Positions 25,888 through 34,816 are shown, numbered from the stretch's first letter. The stretch is 64,000 nucleotides of DNA from Bacillota bacterium (GCA_023415055.1 JAEZLZ010000126.1:25110-89109); one strand, 5' to 3'. Made by a program: numbers and translations. Notes: generated from the letters alone by a model not told the origin.

Positions 25888-27066
25888 TTATTCCAGACCA
25901 ACTATTTTTAAGATTGCTTCCGCATTCTTAGCCCAGGTATGTCTGCTTAAAGCAATCTCCTGACCTCTACGAGCTATTTGCTCTGCTTGCTCAGGGGAGT
26001 TTAGTAGCTCCTTGATTCTATCTGCTAATAATGGTATATCTGAATCCGTATATAGTATAACATTTTCACCATCACTAAATTCTTCATGCATGATAGGAAA
26101 ATCATGAGTAAGACAAACCGCCCCACAGATCATACTGGTGAAGATTCTTTCATGCATTCCGTTCTGAAGAGTCGGTACATGATTCAGGACGAATTTAGAA
26201 TCCGCCATAACTTCCAGCACCTCTGTAAAATCAAGACCGTTCGAACCAATTACATTGATAAATGGTGCTAGCTCAGGGTCAACATTTTCCCATCCACTTC
26301 CACATACGGTAATATGAACTCCATTTTTTATCAATACTTGAATACAGTTATTTCTGGAAGCTTCATGGATGAATTGATCGACAACATGCATGTAATTCAT
26401 AACAAGCTCGAATTCTTTAGAAGAATACTCAAACTTGATTTGATCAAAATATGAGGCTAAGGCATCCTGCAGGGTTAGCATTGGATCGGCTGTCATTTTA
26501 CTGATTAACAGCTTCGCCATATTCTTATAAACCTCCTGCATCTCATCTATCTCTCGTTGTACCTCCGACATATTTCTATACGATCCCGGGAAAAATACGT
26601 CAATACTCCTCTGCCCATAAGGTACCACCCTCTTTGGTGTAAATCCTCCATGTGGCAGAAAAACAACATTCCTGACATCAGGATAGTATTTATCTATATA
26701 ATCCACGTGACTCTTATCAATGCATCCTACATACATATTATCGCCATGCTTCGCTTCTAGTCTTGTACAATGATAGATCGGATGATCCATTATATGACCA
26801 AAAACCGGCGTATCCTTAAGTAAAGTATAAATTGATGTAACCCCGTCTTCGAGGTAGTAATCGAACCATATTGCCTGGAAAGAGAAAATAAGCACATGCT
26901 TTTTTTTGAACTCTTCAGAGAAGCGTTCAAGATCTTCCATAATGAGTCCATCTGTTACAGTTACCTCATACCCCTTGTCCTGAAAGGCCTGTATCATATC
27001 ATCTGCAGCTATGCGCAAAACATTATAAAGAGAACGTCCCTTTATCACAAGAATATTACCTTTCAT
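25888..27066 (-). CDS. CgeB/YkvP-like glycosyltransferase family protein
   Basis: The start is the ATG at 27066 (MKGNILVIKGRSLYNVLR), preceded by GAGGTG. The protein has two Rossmann-like halves. The C-terminal half, from about residue 230, contains VCGSGWENVDPELAPFINVIG, FVLNHVPTLQNGMHERIFTSMICGAVCLTHDF and a final helix, a pattern of the CgeB / glycosyl-transferase-1-type family that uses nucleotide sugars. The N-terminal half (VLIFSFQAIWFDYYLEDG, FGHIMDHPIYH) fits the matching DUF3880-like domain. Its position between the Maf/GT2 genes and the amidination operon suggests that it elongates the flagellar glycan. Confidence 0.8.
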   Translation of the reverse strand: MKGNILVIKGRSLYNVLRIAADDMIQAFQDKGYEVTVTDGLIMEDLERFSEEFKKKHVLIFSFQAIWFDYYLEDGVTSIYTLLKDTPVFGHIMDHPIYHCTRLEAKHGDNMYVGCIDKSHVDYIDKYYPDVRNVVFLPHGGFTPKRVVPYGQRSIDVFFPGSYRNMSEVQREIDEMQEVYKNMAKLLISKMTADPMLTLQDALASYFDQIKFEYSSKEFELVMNYMHVVDQFIHEASRNNCIQVLIKNGVHITVCGSGWENVDPELAPFINVIGSNGLDFTEVLEVMADSKFVLNHVPTLQNGMHERIFTSMICGAVCLTHDFPIMHEEFSDGENVILYTDSDIPLLADRIKELLNSPEQAEQIARRGQEIALSRHTWAKNAEAILKIVGLE

Positions 27067-27158
27067 CCTACACCTCTCTCCCAATCGTCCTAATTGCTTT
27101 CCCATCAAATGATCTCATCATCAACATAGCTTCTTTGTATCCTTTATTAAGTCCTATT

Positions 27159-28166
27159 TTAATAGAGTGTTTTAATCTCAGCCCAACCCTCCAGATCAAG
27201 GTCTACATCAACCGTCTGAAGAAGAGCCAAATTAACCTGATTCTTGTGGGACAGCATATACTTATTGTTTTGATAATTCGGGAAATGTTCTCTGACGGAT
27301 CGCTGCATTATTCTTAAAACCTCAATCGGTATGTAAGTAAATCGAGTAAAAATAATATTAAGGGTATTAATATAGAAGAAATTAAGGAAATTGTATTCCC
27401 ACTCTTCATAATACTGTTTAAAAACACCTCGTGCTTTTAATTCCTCTATTTTGAGTAATTCAATTTTCAGCCGATCAAAATGATACTTCCTATTCGTAGT
27501 CATTATCGTTGATTCCGGATTAACGAAATAGTGGTAAAAATACTCTTCCACAACATAGTATTTCTTAACATACAAATCAACCAAGGTTCCCCAATAGTTA
27601 TCCTCGTATGCCAAATGCTCCGGAAAGGTAAGCTCGTGATCTGTAATAAACTGTTTCTTATAAAGTTTTGACCCTATACCACCGTAACCGCTATTATTAA
27701 CCAGTACCGATTTCCTCGCTTCTTCTGTATCAACGATAACTAAGTGATCTTCCAGACCGGTTCTGCCCATCGGCTCATCCTCAGACTGCACTCGTTTAAA
27801 ATTGCAGCATACAAAATCACAATCATTTTCCAGCATCTTATTTAAAAGTACTTCATACATCCTGGGTTCTACCCAATCGTCTGAATCCAGAAATGCGATA
27901 TAATCAGCAGAAGCATATTGTAATCCGATATTGCGTGCTCCACCCTGTCTGAGATTCTCGGAAGAATTGATTATCATAATGTCTTCGGGGTATAATGCTT
28001 CCAGTTCCGTTAATCGATCTAAGGTATGATCAGTAGAAGCATCATTGATAAAGATCAACTCCAGGTGTTCCATTCCCATAGTTTGTCGAAAGAGAGACTG
28101 TGCACAGCGTTCTATATAAGCTTCTACGTTAAAGCATGGAATGATAATACTTATCTTCTTAGGCAT
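27159..28166 (-). CDS. Family 2 glycosyltransferase
   Basis: The start is at 28166 (MPKKISIIIPCFN) after GGAGGAG. ELIFINDASTDHTLDRL and YIAFLDSDDWVEPRMYEVLLNKM are the classic nucleotide-binding and DxD motifs of processive-type GT2 enzymes, and GYGGIGSKLYKKQFI plus AYEDNYW complete the acceptor region (ED motif). The C-terminal ~100 residues are helical. It lies about 20 bp after the maf stop and probably adds a sugar to the flagellin glycan. Confidence 0.88.
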   Translation of the reverse strand: MPKKISIIIPCFNVEAYIERCAQSLFRQTMGMEHLELIFINDASTDHTLDRLTELEALYPEDIMIINSSENLRQGGARNIGLQYASADYIAFLDSDDWVEPRMYEVLLNKMLENDCDFVCCNFKRVQSEDEPMGRTGLEDHLVIVDTEEARKSVLVNNSGYGGIGSKLYKKQFITDHELTFPEHLAYEDNYWGTLVDLYVKKYYVVEEYFYHYFVNPESTIMTTNRKYHFDRLKIELLKIEELKARGVFKQYYEEWEYNFLNFFYINTLNIIFTRFTYIPIEVLRIMQRSVREHFPNYQNNKYMLSHKNQVNLALLQTVDVDLDLEGWAEIKTLY

Positions 28167-28185
28167 ATTTATCTCCTCCAATTCT

Positions 28186-30018
28186 TCAGTTGTGAAAATA
28201 AGGTATCGATGCCTCCAGTTTGGGCATAATATGATCACATGCCTCCACTGTCAGTCGAAATATGCTTGTCATGCTTTTCACAGTGAAGATATCATCATTC
28301 TTTTTATTATTTGTCATGAAGAAAAGATTACCTACGCTATAGGTTCCCTGTCCAAGGACATAATAATTAACAAGTTCATAGACAGGCATTTCTTCAATCT
28401 GTTTACTCGTTTCTGATATGCTCTTTATCATAGCCGGATAAAGGTCAAGGCTCTTATTCATCTCCACTTGCTTAGTAAGATAATTACAATCCTTCAAGGC
28501 CTGTTTCGCCAGCTTTTTGATTCTCACCAGATCCTTCTGAGCTATGGATAGATAATCATAGATCACATCACAATCCGCTTCTGTTATGCCTGGTGGAGTC
28601 TCAGCAAGGAGTTTGGCACAATCGATCCGCGTGTTACAATACTGATCAATCACTTCCTCCAGTGTCATAATCCTGGCTCCTTTAATTTTAGCGCCACCTT
28701 CAGTAGCATCTATGATATCCGCATCCGGTAACTGCAGGATGGCGTTCTCAAACCATCGAAGGAAGGAGTACCAATCATAACGAGTTCCAACCGTATTTCC
28801 ATAGATGTCTTCCACAGATATTCGAATATTTTCCGTATCGTTCGTTATAACATCCTCCACGACTCCCGAATATGCTTTCTCTCCGGCATAGGCTAAATCA
28901 CATCCGATCAGCACGATGCGCTTGAAACCCAGTGAAGCAAAGATGCCAAAAGCAGAGGTTGCCACACTTCCACCGGAATGCAGGCTGGTACTTGGCTTAC
29001 CAAGCCTCTGGAAAATCTTTGATACAAAATCTTCAAAGCCATAGATAATCTTTTTTCCATCATGATTGCTGAGGATATCATCACTGGCTTCGTGTTTATA
29101 TAATAAAGGAACGGTAAAACCTTTCATATTTCCACAATATTTAAGTTCTTTCAAAGCATCCAGGACTACCACGAAGTCCGGTTCAATATTGTGCGCTATA
29201 AAAGACTCATAAGCCCTGTCAACAGCAACAATGACAGCGTGTCCTTTTGCTCTTCTTAATTGTTCTATATTCTTATTCAGAGATGGTCCGGCAGCAGCGA
29301 TTATGATCGTAGTGTCCTTTGGTAGCTTCTTTTCCAGATCCCATACTGAGATCGAATCTCTTAAATATTTCAGATGTATCACTTGGTTTTCAACAATCGG
29401 TCTGCCCATCAGACCATAAGTATTCTTCGCAATGACATTACTGAAGGCGTTATCCTGCAGCAATTCCTTAAATTTCGTATATTCCTCGGCAAACAGCTTA
29501 TCATATCCGGGATGCAGGCACTCTTTTTTTGAAAACAGATTCATCCAGGTTAATGTCTGTGCCACAACCTTTGGCAGTTCCTGTTCATTGATACCTTTTA
29601 CTAGTAGGAAAATCTGCTCATTCTTAATGATTTCTTCTAAATCATATTCCTGTATAGCATGTAGAAATATTGGCAGACAGGGTTCGTATACTACGATAAA
29701 ATTGTCATCCTGAAGTTTCTCTGCTAACTGTGTGACAAAAAGACCATTTCCGAATCCAAACATCGTAAATACAGTATCTAAATTCTTAGCTGTAAATTGC
29801 TCCGCCCATTTCTCTGCTTCTTCGTTCGGATTATATTTACTATTCAGTCTCAGCGCCACTCCGTCCTTCGTTACCATTAATGCCTTCTGCAGTGTCCTCG
29901 TCAGAAGTGACTCAACCTTAAGATCCGGAACTTCAGTAGTTTCCGCGTACTTTCGTATTTTCTCATACATGTTAGGTCGATATTCCTTCAGTACCTTCAA
30001 ATTCTTATCATACATCAT
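28186..30018 (-). CDS. Maf-type motility-associated glycosyltransferase (DUF115 / MptE-like)
   Basis: The core DUF115 domain spans about residues 190-430: KLPKDTTIIIAAAGPSLNKNIEQL, HAVIVAVDRAYESFIAHNIEPDFVVVLD, PLLYKHEASDDIL and RIVLIGCDLAYAGEKAYS. An N-terminal Rossmann-like part (VFTMFGFGNGLFVTQLAEKL, FIVVYEPCLPIFLHAI) precedes it. Maf proteins transfer nonulosonic acids (pseudaminic or legionaminic type) to flagellin serines and threonines in the cytoplasm before export. 610 residues matches. The gene lies just downstream of hag and a small helical protein, and is the likely first transferase of the pathway. Confidence 0.93.
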   Translation of the reverse strand: MMYDKNLKVLKEYRPNMYEKIRKYAETTEVPDLKVESLLTRTLQKALMVTKDGVALRLNSKYNPNEEAEKWAEQFTAKNLDTVFTMFGFGNGLFVTQLAEKLQDDNFIVVYEPCLPIFLHAIQEYDLEEIIKNEQIFLLVKGINEQELPKVVAQTLTWMNLFSKKECLHPGYDKLFAEEYTKFKELLQDNAFSNVIAKNTYGLMGRPIVENQVIHLKYLRDSISVWDLEKKLPKDTTIIIAAAGPSLNKNIEQLRRAKGHAVIVAVDRAYESFIAHNIEPDFVVVLDALKELKYCGNMKGFTVPLLYKHEASDDILSNHDGKKIIYGFEDFVSKIFQRLGKPSTSLHSGGSVATSAFGIFASLGFKRIVLIGCDLAYAGEKAYSGVVEDVITNDTENIRISVEDIYGNTVGTRYDWYSFLRWFENAILQLPDADIIDATEGGAKIKGARIMTLEEVIDQYCNTRIDCAKLLAETPPGITEADCDVIYDYLSIAQKDLVRIKKLAKQALKDCNYLTKQVEMNKSLDLYPAMIKSISETSKQIEEMPVYELVNYYVLGQGTYSVGNLFFMTNNKKNDDIFTVKSMTSIFRLTVEACDHIMPKLEASIPYFHN

Positions 30019-30035
30019 CCCAGTCCACCTTTAAT

Positions 30036-30344
30036 CTATAGAATAACCAATAGCTCCTTTAATATCTCAGCCACATCATACTTGAAAATATCCGCCAATA
30101 ATATACTATCCTTGTTTATTAAAGCTTCTGTTGCCTCGTTTAAACTATCCAATAATGCTTTGTTTTTCTCTACAATCTCAGTTGTCTGCTCCAAGCCGGC
30201 CAGATACGCGGATACCTGGCTTAGTGAATCAATTACTTCAATCAGCTTCTGATATCCTTCATTGTTCTTTTGCTGGTAGAAGCTTTCTGTAATTTGTTCT
30301 ATATTCTTTAATATCTCTGGCAATGTCTCTCTTAATCTCTCCAT
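30036..30344 (-). CDS. Small helical protein between hag and maf
   Basis: The start is set at the ATG at 30344 (MERLRETLPEIL) with GGAGAG about ten bases upstream, giving 102 residues. It is almost entirely predicted helix with heptad-like leucines (ILKNIEQITESF, LNEATEALINKDSILLADIFKYDVAEILKELL). I do not recognise a named family. It lies 17 bp before maf and after the hag terminator, so it probably belongs with the maf unit. A role as a helper for flagellin glycosylation or a flagellin chaperone is inference from position. Confidence 0.75.
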   Translation of the reverse strand: MERLRETLPEILKNIEQITESFYQQKNNEGYQKLIEVIDSLSQVSAYLAGLEQTTEIVEKNKALLDSLNEATEALINKDSILLADIFKYDVAEILKELLVIL

Positions 30345-30391
30345 GATATCCGCTCTCTCCGTTCCAACTCTATAATAATAAAATAGCATAA

Positions 30392-30421
30392 AATAAGGCC
30401 GGCCAAATGGCCGGCCTTATT
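30392..30421 (-). terminator. Strong terminator of hag
   Basis: A perfect GC-rich stem (AATAAGGCCGGCC / GGCCGGCCTTATT) with a four-base loop lies about 20 bp after the flagellin stop and is followed by a T-rich tract. It is the strongest hairpin in the window, as expected after a very highly transcribed gene. The genes for the glycosylation machinery lie beyond it. Confidence 0.9.
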
Positions 30422-30441
30422 CTCATACATTAGTAATAAAA

Positions 30442-31272
30442 TTACTGAAGTAATGATAATACACCTTGTGTAGACTGGTTAGCTTGTGCCAACATTGACT
30501 GAGCAGCCTGTTGAAGGATGTTACTCTTGGAGTAATCAACCATCTCTTTCGCCATATCAGCGTCACGAACACGAGATTCAGCTGACTGTAAGTTCTCAGC
30601 AGTATTATCAGCATTAGCAATTGTATGCTCTAATCTGTTCTGAACAGCACCAAGTGAAGATCTCTGCTCGGATACTCTAGCGATAGCGCTATTGATTACT
30701 GTGATAGCGTCTGTAGCATTGCTATATGTACCTACTTTTTCAGAGATACTAGCTAAACCAGATGCTAGAACGGATGCCTGCATATTACCAATCTTAAGAT
30801 TGATGTTCTGGGAAGCGTTAGCACCGATCTGGAAGTTCATACCAGCATCAGAGAATGCACCGGTCATAAGTGTCTGAGTATTGAACTCAGTCTGTCCAGC
30901 GATACGATCGATCTCTGATGTCAACTGGGAAAGCTCGGACTCAATAGACTTACGGTCAACAGTTACATTAGTATCGTTAGCTGCCTGAACTGCTAACTCT
31001 CTCATTCTTTGAAGAATGGAATGAGTCTCATTCAAAGCACCTTCTGCTGTCTGAATTAAAGAAATACCGTCCTGTGCATTGGTAGAAGCCTGCTCGAGAC
31101 CTCTAATCTGTCCTCTCATCTTCTCAGAGATGGAAAGACCTGCTGCATCATCACCTGCACGGTTAATTCTATAACCGGAAGCTAACTTCTCTGTTGTTTT
31201 ACTAAGTGTTGAACCTGTGATTCCTAACTGTCTGTTTGTATTGGCTGCTGCCATATTATGTTGTACTATCAT
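30442..31272 (-). CDS. hag: Flagellin, major filament protein
   Basis: The start is the ATG at 31272 (MIVQHNMAAANTNRQLG) after AAGGAGG. The conserved N-terminal D0/D1 (TLSKTTEKLASGYRINRAGDDAAGL) and C-terminal D1/D0 (ESRVRDADMAKEMVDYSKSNIL ... LLQ) are complete. The central region is short, giving 276 residues and no large variable domain. Exposed Ser/Thr in the middle (around TLMTGAFSDAG and LASISEKVGTYSNATDA) are candidate glycosylation sites for Maf. The gene has its own sigma-28 promoter, two CsrA-type leader hairpins and a strong terminator, so it is a single-gene transcription unit. Confidence 0.97.
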   Translation of the reverse strand: MIVQHNMAAANTNRQLGITGSTLSKTTEKLASGYRINRAGDDAAGLSISEKMRGQIRGLEQASTNAQDGISLIQTAEGALNETHSILQRMRELAVQAANDTNVTVDRKSIESELSQLTSEIDRIAGQTEFNTQTLMTGAFSDAGMNFQIGANASQNINLKIGNMQASVLASGLASISEKVGTYSNATDAITVINSAIARVSEQRSSLGAVQNRLEHTIANADNTAENLQSAESRVRDADMAKEMVDYSKSNILQQAAQSMLAQANQSTQGVLSLLQ

Positions 31273-31300
31273 AATATAATCCTCCTTGAAATTTGTGGTA

Positions 31301-31316
31301 GTAGCTTCCATGCTAC
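31301..31316 (-). promoter_or_regulatory. CsrA-type binding hairpin near the hag ribosome site
   Basis: The minus strand reads GTAGC, ATGGAA, GCTAC: a 5-bp stem with GGA exposed in a six-base loop, the classic CsrA recognition form. It lies about 30 bases before the hag start codon and just upstream of the AAGGAGG ribosome site. Confidence 0.6.
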
Positions 31317-31350
31317 TTATTATTAGTTTACTCTCCCATCCGGCCGTACG

Positions 31351-31363
31351 CTCCTTCCAGGAG
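31351..31363 (-). promoter_or_regulatory. Second CsrA-type hairpin in the hag leader
   Basis: The minus strand reads CTCC, TGGAA, GGAG: a 4-bp stem with GGA in the loop. It lies ~35 bases upstream of the first hairpin, a two-site layout like that of the Bacillus subtilis hag leader bound by a CsrA dimer. Confidence 0.5.
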
Positions 31364-31399
31364 ATTAAGCTTTAAGTAAATTATCTTTACTTGAAATAT

Positions 31400-31426
31400 A
31401 TATCGGCATTATGATTCAAAACTTTA
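31400..31426 (-). promoter_or_regulatory. Sigma-28 promoter of hag
   Basis: The minus strand reads TAAA, 15 bases, GCCGATAT, a perfect match to the sigma-28 (SigD) consensus. It gives an untranslated leader of about 120 bases that contains both GGA hairpins. Confidence 0.92.
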
Positions 31427-31443
31427 TACCTGTTATAAATTTT

Positions 31444-31941
31444 TTATTTCTTTTTGTCATAAAAGAAAGATTGAGTCTCATGCTGATGGGTCATGGTCTT
31501 ATAATAATTCACAGCCGTCTGTGAACTAATCTTAGACTTACGGATATCTCTTCGTTTTGATGTCAATATTGTCTCAAGTTTTGCTTTGTTCCGTTGCTCT
31601 AGCGCCTGTAGTTTCATACTGAAATCAGTAATTGAGATGATGTATTCCTGAAGAACTTTGATCTCTGTCTCATACCGATACTTATTCTCTACCAGCTCAT
31701 CCTTAACACTGCCAAAGATCTGTTCAAAGCCTTGGTCAAGTTCGGCCAGCTGATCCAAATGCTCGTTCTTCTGAGCTATAGTCTGTAAAAAACAATCCTC
31801 ATCAAAGCTTTCTAAGTTTAGAATTGTTTCTTGCTTCTCCGTTATATCTGTCAGCTGTTGTAATATTTGCAGCTTCTTCCTGGAGGTATCAATCAGTAGC
31901 CGGATATATGCCTGCTTTGTTGCGTGGTTGTCCAATTCCAT
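31444..31941 (-). CDS. FliT-like flagellar chaperone candidate
   Basis: The 165-residue protein is all helix with coiled-coil character (KKLQILQQLTDITEKQETIL, LVENKYRYETEIKVLQEYIISITDF, MKLQALEQRNKAKLETIL). It follows fliS by about 30 bp, where many Gram-positive flagellar operons carry a FliT-type chaperone for the filament cap protein FliD. Sequence motifs are too weak for a firm name. Length, position and helix content support the call; an FlgN-like export chaperone is the main alternative. Confidence 0.65.
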   Translation of the reverse strand: MELDNHATKQAYIRLLIDTSRKKLQILQQLTDITEKQETILNLESFDEDCFLQTIAQKNEHLDQLAELDQGFEQIFGSVKDELVENKYRYETEIKVLQEYIISITDFSMKLQALEQRNKAKLETILTSKRRDIRKSKISSQTAVNYYKTMTHQHETQSFFYDKKK

Positions 31942-31973
31942 CCCCTACATCCTCTCTCATTTCATTTGAAAGA

Positions 31974-32351
31974 CTATTTAGCGCTTTTACTTAAACTCAT
32001 AACCTCTTTCCAGGTATCTCTCATATCACGGATATAATCTAATGCTTCTACTAATATTTCCGTATCTTTCTTAATATTTGCTTCTACCAATCTGCGATGG
32101 ATATAATCGTATACCTGCTCAAAGTCATTTGCGACCGGATAATTAAAATTTAAACTAGTACGTAATTCCGTTATAATTCTTTCCGCCTTAATAATATTTA
32201 AATTTGCTTTGTCAAGTTCATTCTTCTCGATTGCAATCTGTGCCAGATTACAGAATTTGATTGCCCCTTCGTAAAGCATCAATGTGAGTTCTGCGGGTGT
32301 TGCTGTTAAAATTCTGTTATCCTTATATGCTGCTGCTGCGTTTGTCGCCAT
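31974..32351 (-). CDS. fliS: Flagellin-specific export chaperone FliS
   Basis: The start is the ATG at 32351 (MATNAAAAYKDNRILTATPAELTLMLYEGAIKF), nine bases after GGAGG. AAYKDNRILTATPAELTLMLYEGAI is a hallmark FliS N-terminus. The four-helix bundle (RIITELRTSLNF, DYIHRRLVEANI, DYIRDMRDTWKEVM) and 125 residues match. FliS binds the disordered C-terminus of flagellin and prevents its early polymerisation; in B. subtilis it also aids FliW release. Confidence 0.95.
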   Translation of the reverse strand: MATNAAAAYKDNRILTATPAELTLMLYEGAIKFCNLAQIAIEKNELDKANLNIIKAERIITELRTSLNFNYPVANDFEQVYDYIHRRLVEANIKKDTEILVEALDYIRDMRDTWKEVMSLSKSAK

Positions 32352-32419
32352 GACCAAATGCCTCCTATAAAACTTTTTTCACATAATCCTCTAGCCTATT
32401 ATTATCGAAAGTGTTGTTA

Positions 32420-33922
32420 TCATTGACTTGTACCGAGCATTGACTGCAGGTAGGAGCTTTGTGAATTCATCTTAGACATTGCCTTTTCCATTGCCGTGAA
32501 CTGCTTGTAATACCGACTTTCGATGTCAGCTAATTTATCCTCCAATGTACTTAATTCACTTGCGTAGTCATCGATTTGCTTCTTAATCTCCTTATCATTA
32601 TAAAAGGTCAGTGCACTACGAAGAGAATTACTCTTCATATTCTCCGAAAATGAGCTGTAAAGACTACCTGCAAGCGCACTCATCGTTTCCATCACACCAT
32701 TCGGGTCCTCACTAAGAGCCTTCATCAGAACATTTTCTTGACCTGCAACAGTACTATCATCCTCGTCACCGCTGATATGCAATAGGCCTTTTTCTGTATA
32801 ATTTCCCGTCTTAATTCCAATGGATGACAATGCATACACTTTACTGCCATATGTAATACTTTTACTCATGGATGTTCTCATCGTTTCAACCAAAGAACTG
32901 ATGGTACCATCTCTACGTAACAGAGAATCCTTGATCTTCGTCTCCCACTTTTCGATCTGTTCTTCTGTCATCGAATCTTTCTCATCATCCGTAAGCGGTT
33001 CGTATCCCTTCGCTGAGGTTGCATAATAAGCATCATTCAACTCAGTGATCAGTTCATTATATTCTTTCACAAAGCTTTTCACCTTGTCATAGACGGCCTT
33101 TGTATCGTTAGCAACATTTATACTAACTGTTTCTGTTCCTGTCGCCCCAAGCAAGTTAAAGGTTAGTCCATTTGCAGTTACGCTGTTAGTTGCACTTGTC
33201 ATTGCTGCCCCATTGTATTCAAAGCTTGCGTTCTTTGCTTTAACAAGTGACATGGTTCTACCATCGTTCAATGCTACAGAGCCTTCTGCTGTACCGGCAT
33301 TGATAGAACCTAAACCTACCATTGATAAATCAACCGTGCCGGCTGCAAATAATGAAAAGGCAGCATCGGTTCCGCTGGATTTGGAGCTTAAATAAAACCT
33401 TTTCTGTGTCTCATCAAAAGAAGCATTGATACCTGCTTCCTTCAAACCGGCCACTAGATCTCTTACTGTGGTGTCAGCAGTAACCGTAAAATTCTTTGGA
33501 GTTGTACCGGTAGTTATCGTAATATCCCCCGTACCTACACCAAGACTGCTCAAGGTAGTAGCTCCTGTTACACTTGATGCCAGCTGTGCACTGGTTACGA
33601 ATTGAGCGCTCGCCAGAGAATTTACCTTGATCTGATGAGTACCTTCTATTGCACTGTTATTCGCGGTTACGGATACCTTGCTTGCGTTAGAAGAAGTAGC
33701 ACTCTTTGTATTAAAGCTGCTTTGCATCTTCATCTTCGATAAGGAACCTGTATAGAAGGAATAGAGCTTTTTATTAAGCTCCTTCCATTTTTCCTGTTTC
33801 CATTCCGCTTTTGTCTTCTTGTTCTCAATCTTTGTACTCTTTAGCCGCTGGGCGGACATCAGCTCTGCAACCATGCTTTCGGTATCCATTCCGGAAACAA
33901 TGCCTGATAATTTAATCCCCAT
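32420..33922 (-). CDS. fliD: Flagellar filament cap protein FliD (HAP2)
   Basis: LSGIVSGMDTESMVAELMSAQRLKSTKIENKK is the conserved FliD N-terminus, and the C-terminal coiled coil (KEIKKQIDDYASELSTLEDKLADIESRYYKQFTAMEKAMSKM) with the final SYLQSMLG completes it. The central domain contains repeats of beta-rich, Thr/Ser-rich sequence. 500 residues is normal. The gene is 11 bp after flaG and leads directly to fliS. FliD forms the pentameric cap that folds incoming flagellin at the filament tip. Confidence 0.95.
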   Translation of the reverse strand: MGIKLSGIVSGMDTESMVAELMSAQRLKSTKIENKKTKAEWKQEKWKELNKKLYSFYTGSLSKMKMQSSFNTKSATSSNASKVSVTANNSAIEGTHQIKVNSLASAQFVTSAQLASSVTGATTLSSLGVGTGDITITTGTTPKNFTVTADTTVRDLVAGLKEAGINASFDETQKRFYLSSKSSGTDAAFSLFAAGTVDLSMVGLGSINAGTAEGSVALNDGRTMSLVKAKNASFEYNGAAMTSATNSVTANGLTFNLLGATGTETVSINVANDTKAVYDKVKSFVKEYNELITELNDAYYATSAKGYEPLTDDEKDSMTEEQIEKWETKIKDSLLRRDGTISSLVETMRTSMSKSITYGSKVYALSSIGIKTGNYTEKGLLHISGDEDDSTVAGQENVLMKALSEDPNGVMETMSALAGSLYSSFSENMKSNSLRSALTFYNDKEIKKQIDDYASELSTLEDKLADIESRYYKQFTAMEKAMSKMNSQSSYLQSMLGTSQ

Positions 33923-33933
33923 AGCTGCACCTC

Positions 33934-34350
33934 CTATCTTTTCTCATCTATAAGGATGCCGGCAAGATCCCACATTTTTTGTATCATATCCAAGGTTTCT
34001 TCCGGTGGAATCTCCTTAATTACTTCATGTGTCTCACTATTCAAAACCTTAATCGAAATCCGCTTTGTTTCTTCATGATATGAGAATTCACATCTCGTTC
34101 TACACGTCTTCATCTTATTATTTGCCATATTAACTGCATTCTTAAACTGTTGATCCGTGGGACTGTTTGGATTCTGACCATTCCCATAATCTTTCTCGGA
34201 TTGGTTTGCTCCTGATACCTTGGCTGCGGATACTTCTGTAATATTAATATTTGTTGCGTTGATCTCCTGAGCGTTAGTCTCTGCTCTTTGTTTCGGAGCC
34301 ACGTTCACAGGATCATGATATACCACTCCTGATAATACCTCTAATGCCAT
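33934..34350 (-). CDS. flaG: FlaG family protein
   Basis: The start is set at the ATG at 34350 (MALEVLSG), seven bases after GGAGG. The N-terminal ~60 residues are low-complexity (QEINATNINITEVSAAKVSG). The C-terminal half (CEFSYHEETKRISIKVLNSETHEVIKEIPPEETLDMIQKMWDLAGILIDEKR) is the FlaG core with the family EIPPEE motif. FlaG affects filament length and lies before fliD in many bacteria. It begins the sigma-28-dependent unit flaG-fliD-fliS-fliT. Confidence 0.9.
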   Translation of the reverse strand: MALEVLSGVVYHDPVNVAPKQRAETNAQEINATNINITEVSAAKVSGANQSEKDYGNGQNPNSPTDQQFKNAVNMANNKMKTCRTRCEFSYHEETKRISIKVLNSETHEVIKEIPPEETLDMIQKMWDLAGILIDEKR

Positions 34351-34461
34351 CTTGACACACCTCCATGTGTATTGGTTTTTCACCATATTTAAATTAACAG
34401 TACTTCTGCCATCCTTGACTGCACTTAATAATTCACTTTGACATCCGACATCTTATATCGT

Positions 34462-34489
34462 ATATCGGCCAATCTTTCCAATATATTTA
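34462..34489 (-). promoter_or_regulatory. Sigma-28 promoter of flaG-fliD-fliS-fliT
   Basis: The minus strand reads TAAA, 16 bases, GCCGATAT. Both boxes match the sigma-28 consensus exactly and the spacer is one base longer than optimal. It lies about 110 bp before flaG, just after the csrA terminator, and separates the filament-assembly genes from the fliW-csrA unit. Confidence 0.8.
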
Positions 34490-34516
34490 GAGCATTTCTA
34501 AAAGTAATGTAATAAA

Positions 34517-34568
34517 TTAAAAGGCTGTCCAAACCAGACTGCATTGCAATCATTTTGGAGAGCCTTTT
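34517..34568 (-). terminator. Terminator after csrA
   Basis: An AAAAGGCT-TCCAAA arm pairs with TTTGGA-AGCCTTTT (one mismatch) around a loop that can itself fold. It ends in TTTT followed by AT-rich sequence on the minus strand. It closes the flgM-to-csrA unit before the sigma-28 promoter of flaG. Confidence 0.75.
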
Positions 34569-34594
34569 CTCGCTTTATACTTTCCTGTCTATTT

Positions 34595-34816
34595 CTAGTT
34601 GAATAATTTTTTCAGCATATCATCTGAAGCTGTCGATGACATCGCTTCCTTATTCGATTCTTTTATTTGTAAATAAATCTCTTTTCGATAAATTGGCACT
34701 GATTTCGGAGCATTGATTCCGATCTTCACCTGATCACCTTTCACCTCAAGTATTGTTATTTCAATATCATTACCAATCACAATCGATTCATTTGCTTTTC
34801 TTGACAGAGCTAACAT
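34595..34816 (-). CDS. csrA: Carbon storage / translational regulator CsrA
   Basis: MLALSRKANESIVIGNDIEITILEVKGDQVKIGINAPKSVPIYRKEIY is a textbook CsrA with the RNA-binding Leu4/Arg6 strand and Arg44-type region. 73 residues matches the family. It starts one base after the fliW stop, so the antagonist and its target are co-translated. In B. subtilis CsrA represses hag translation by binding two leader sites; the hag leader here has two matching GGA hairpins. Confidence 0.96.
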   Translation of the reverse strand: MLALSRKANESIVIGNDIEITILEVKGDQVKIGINAPKSVPIYRKEIYLQIKESNKEAMSSTASDDMLKKLFN

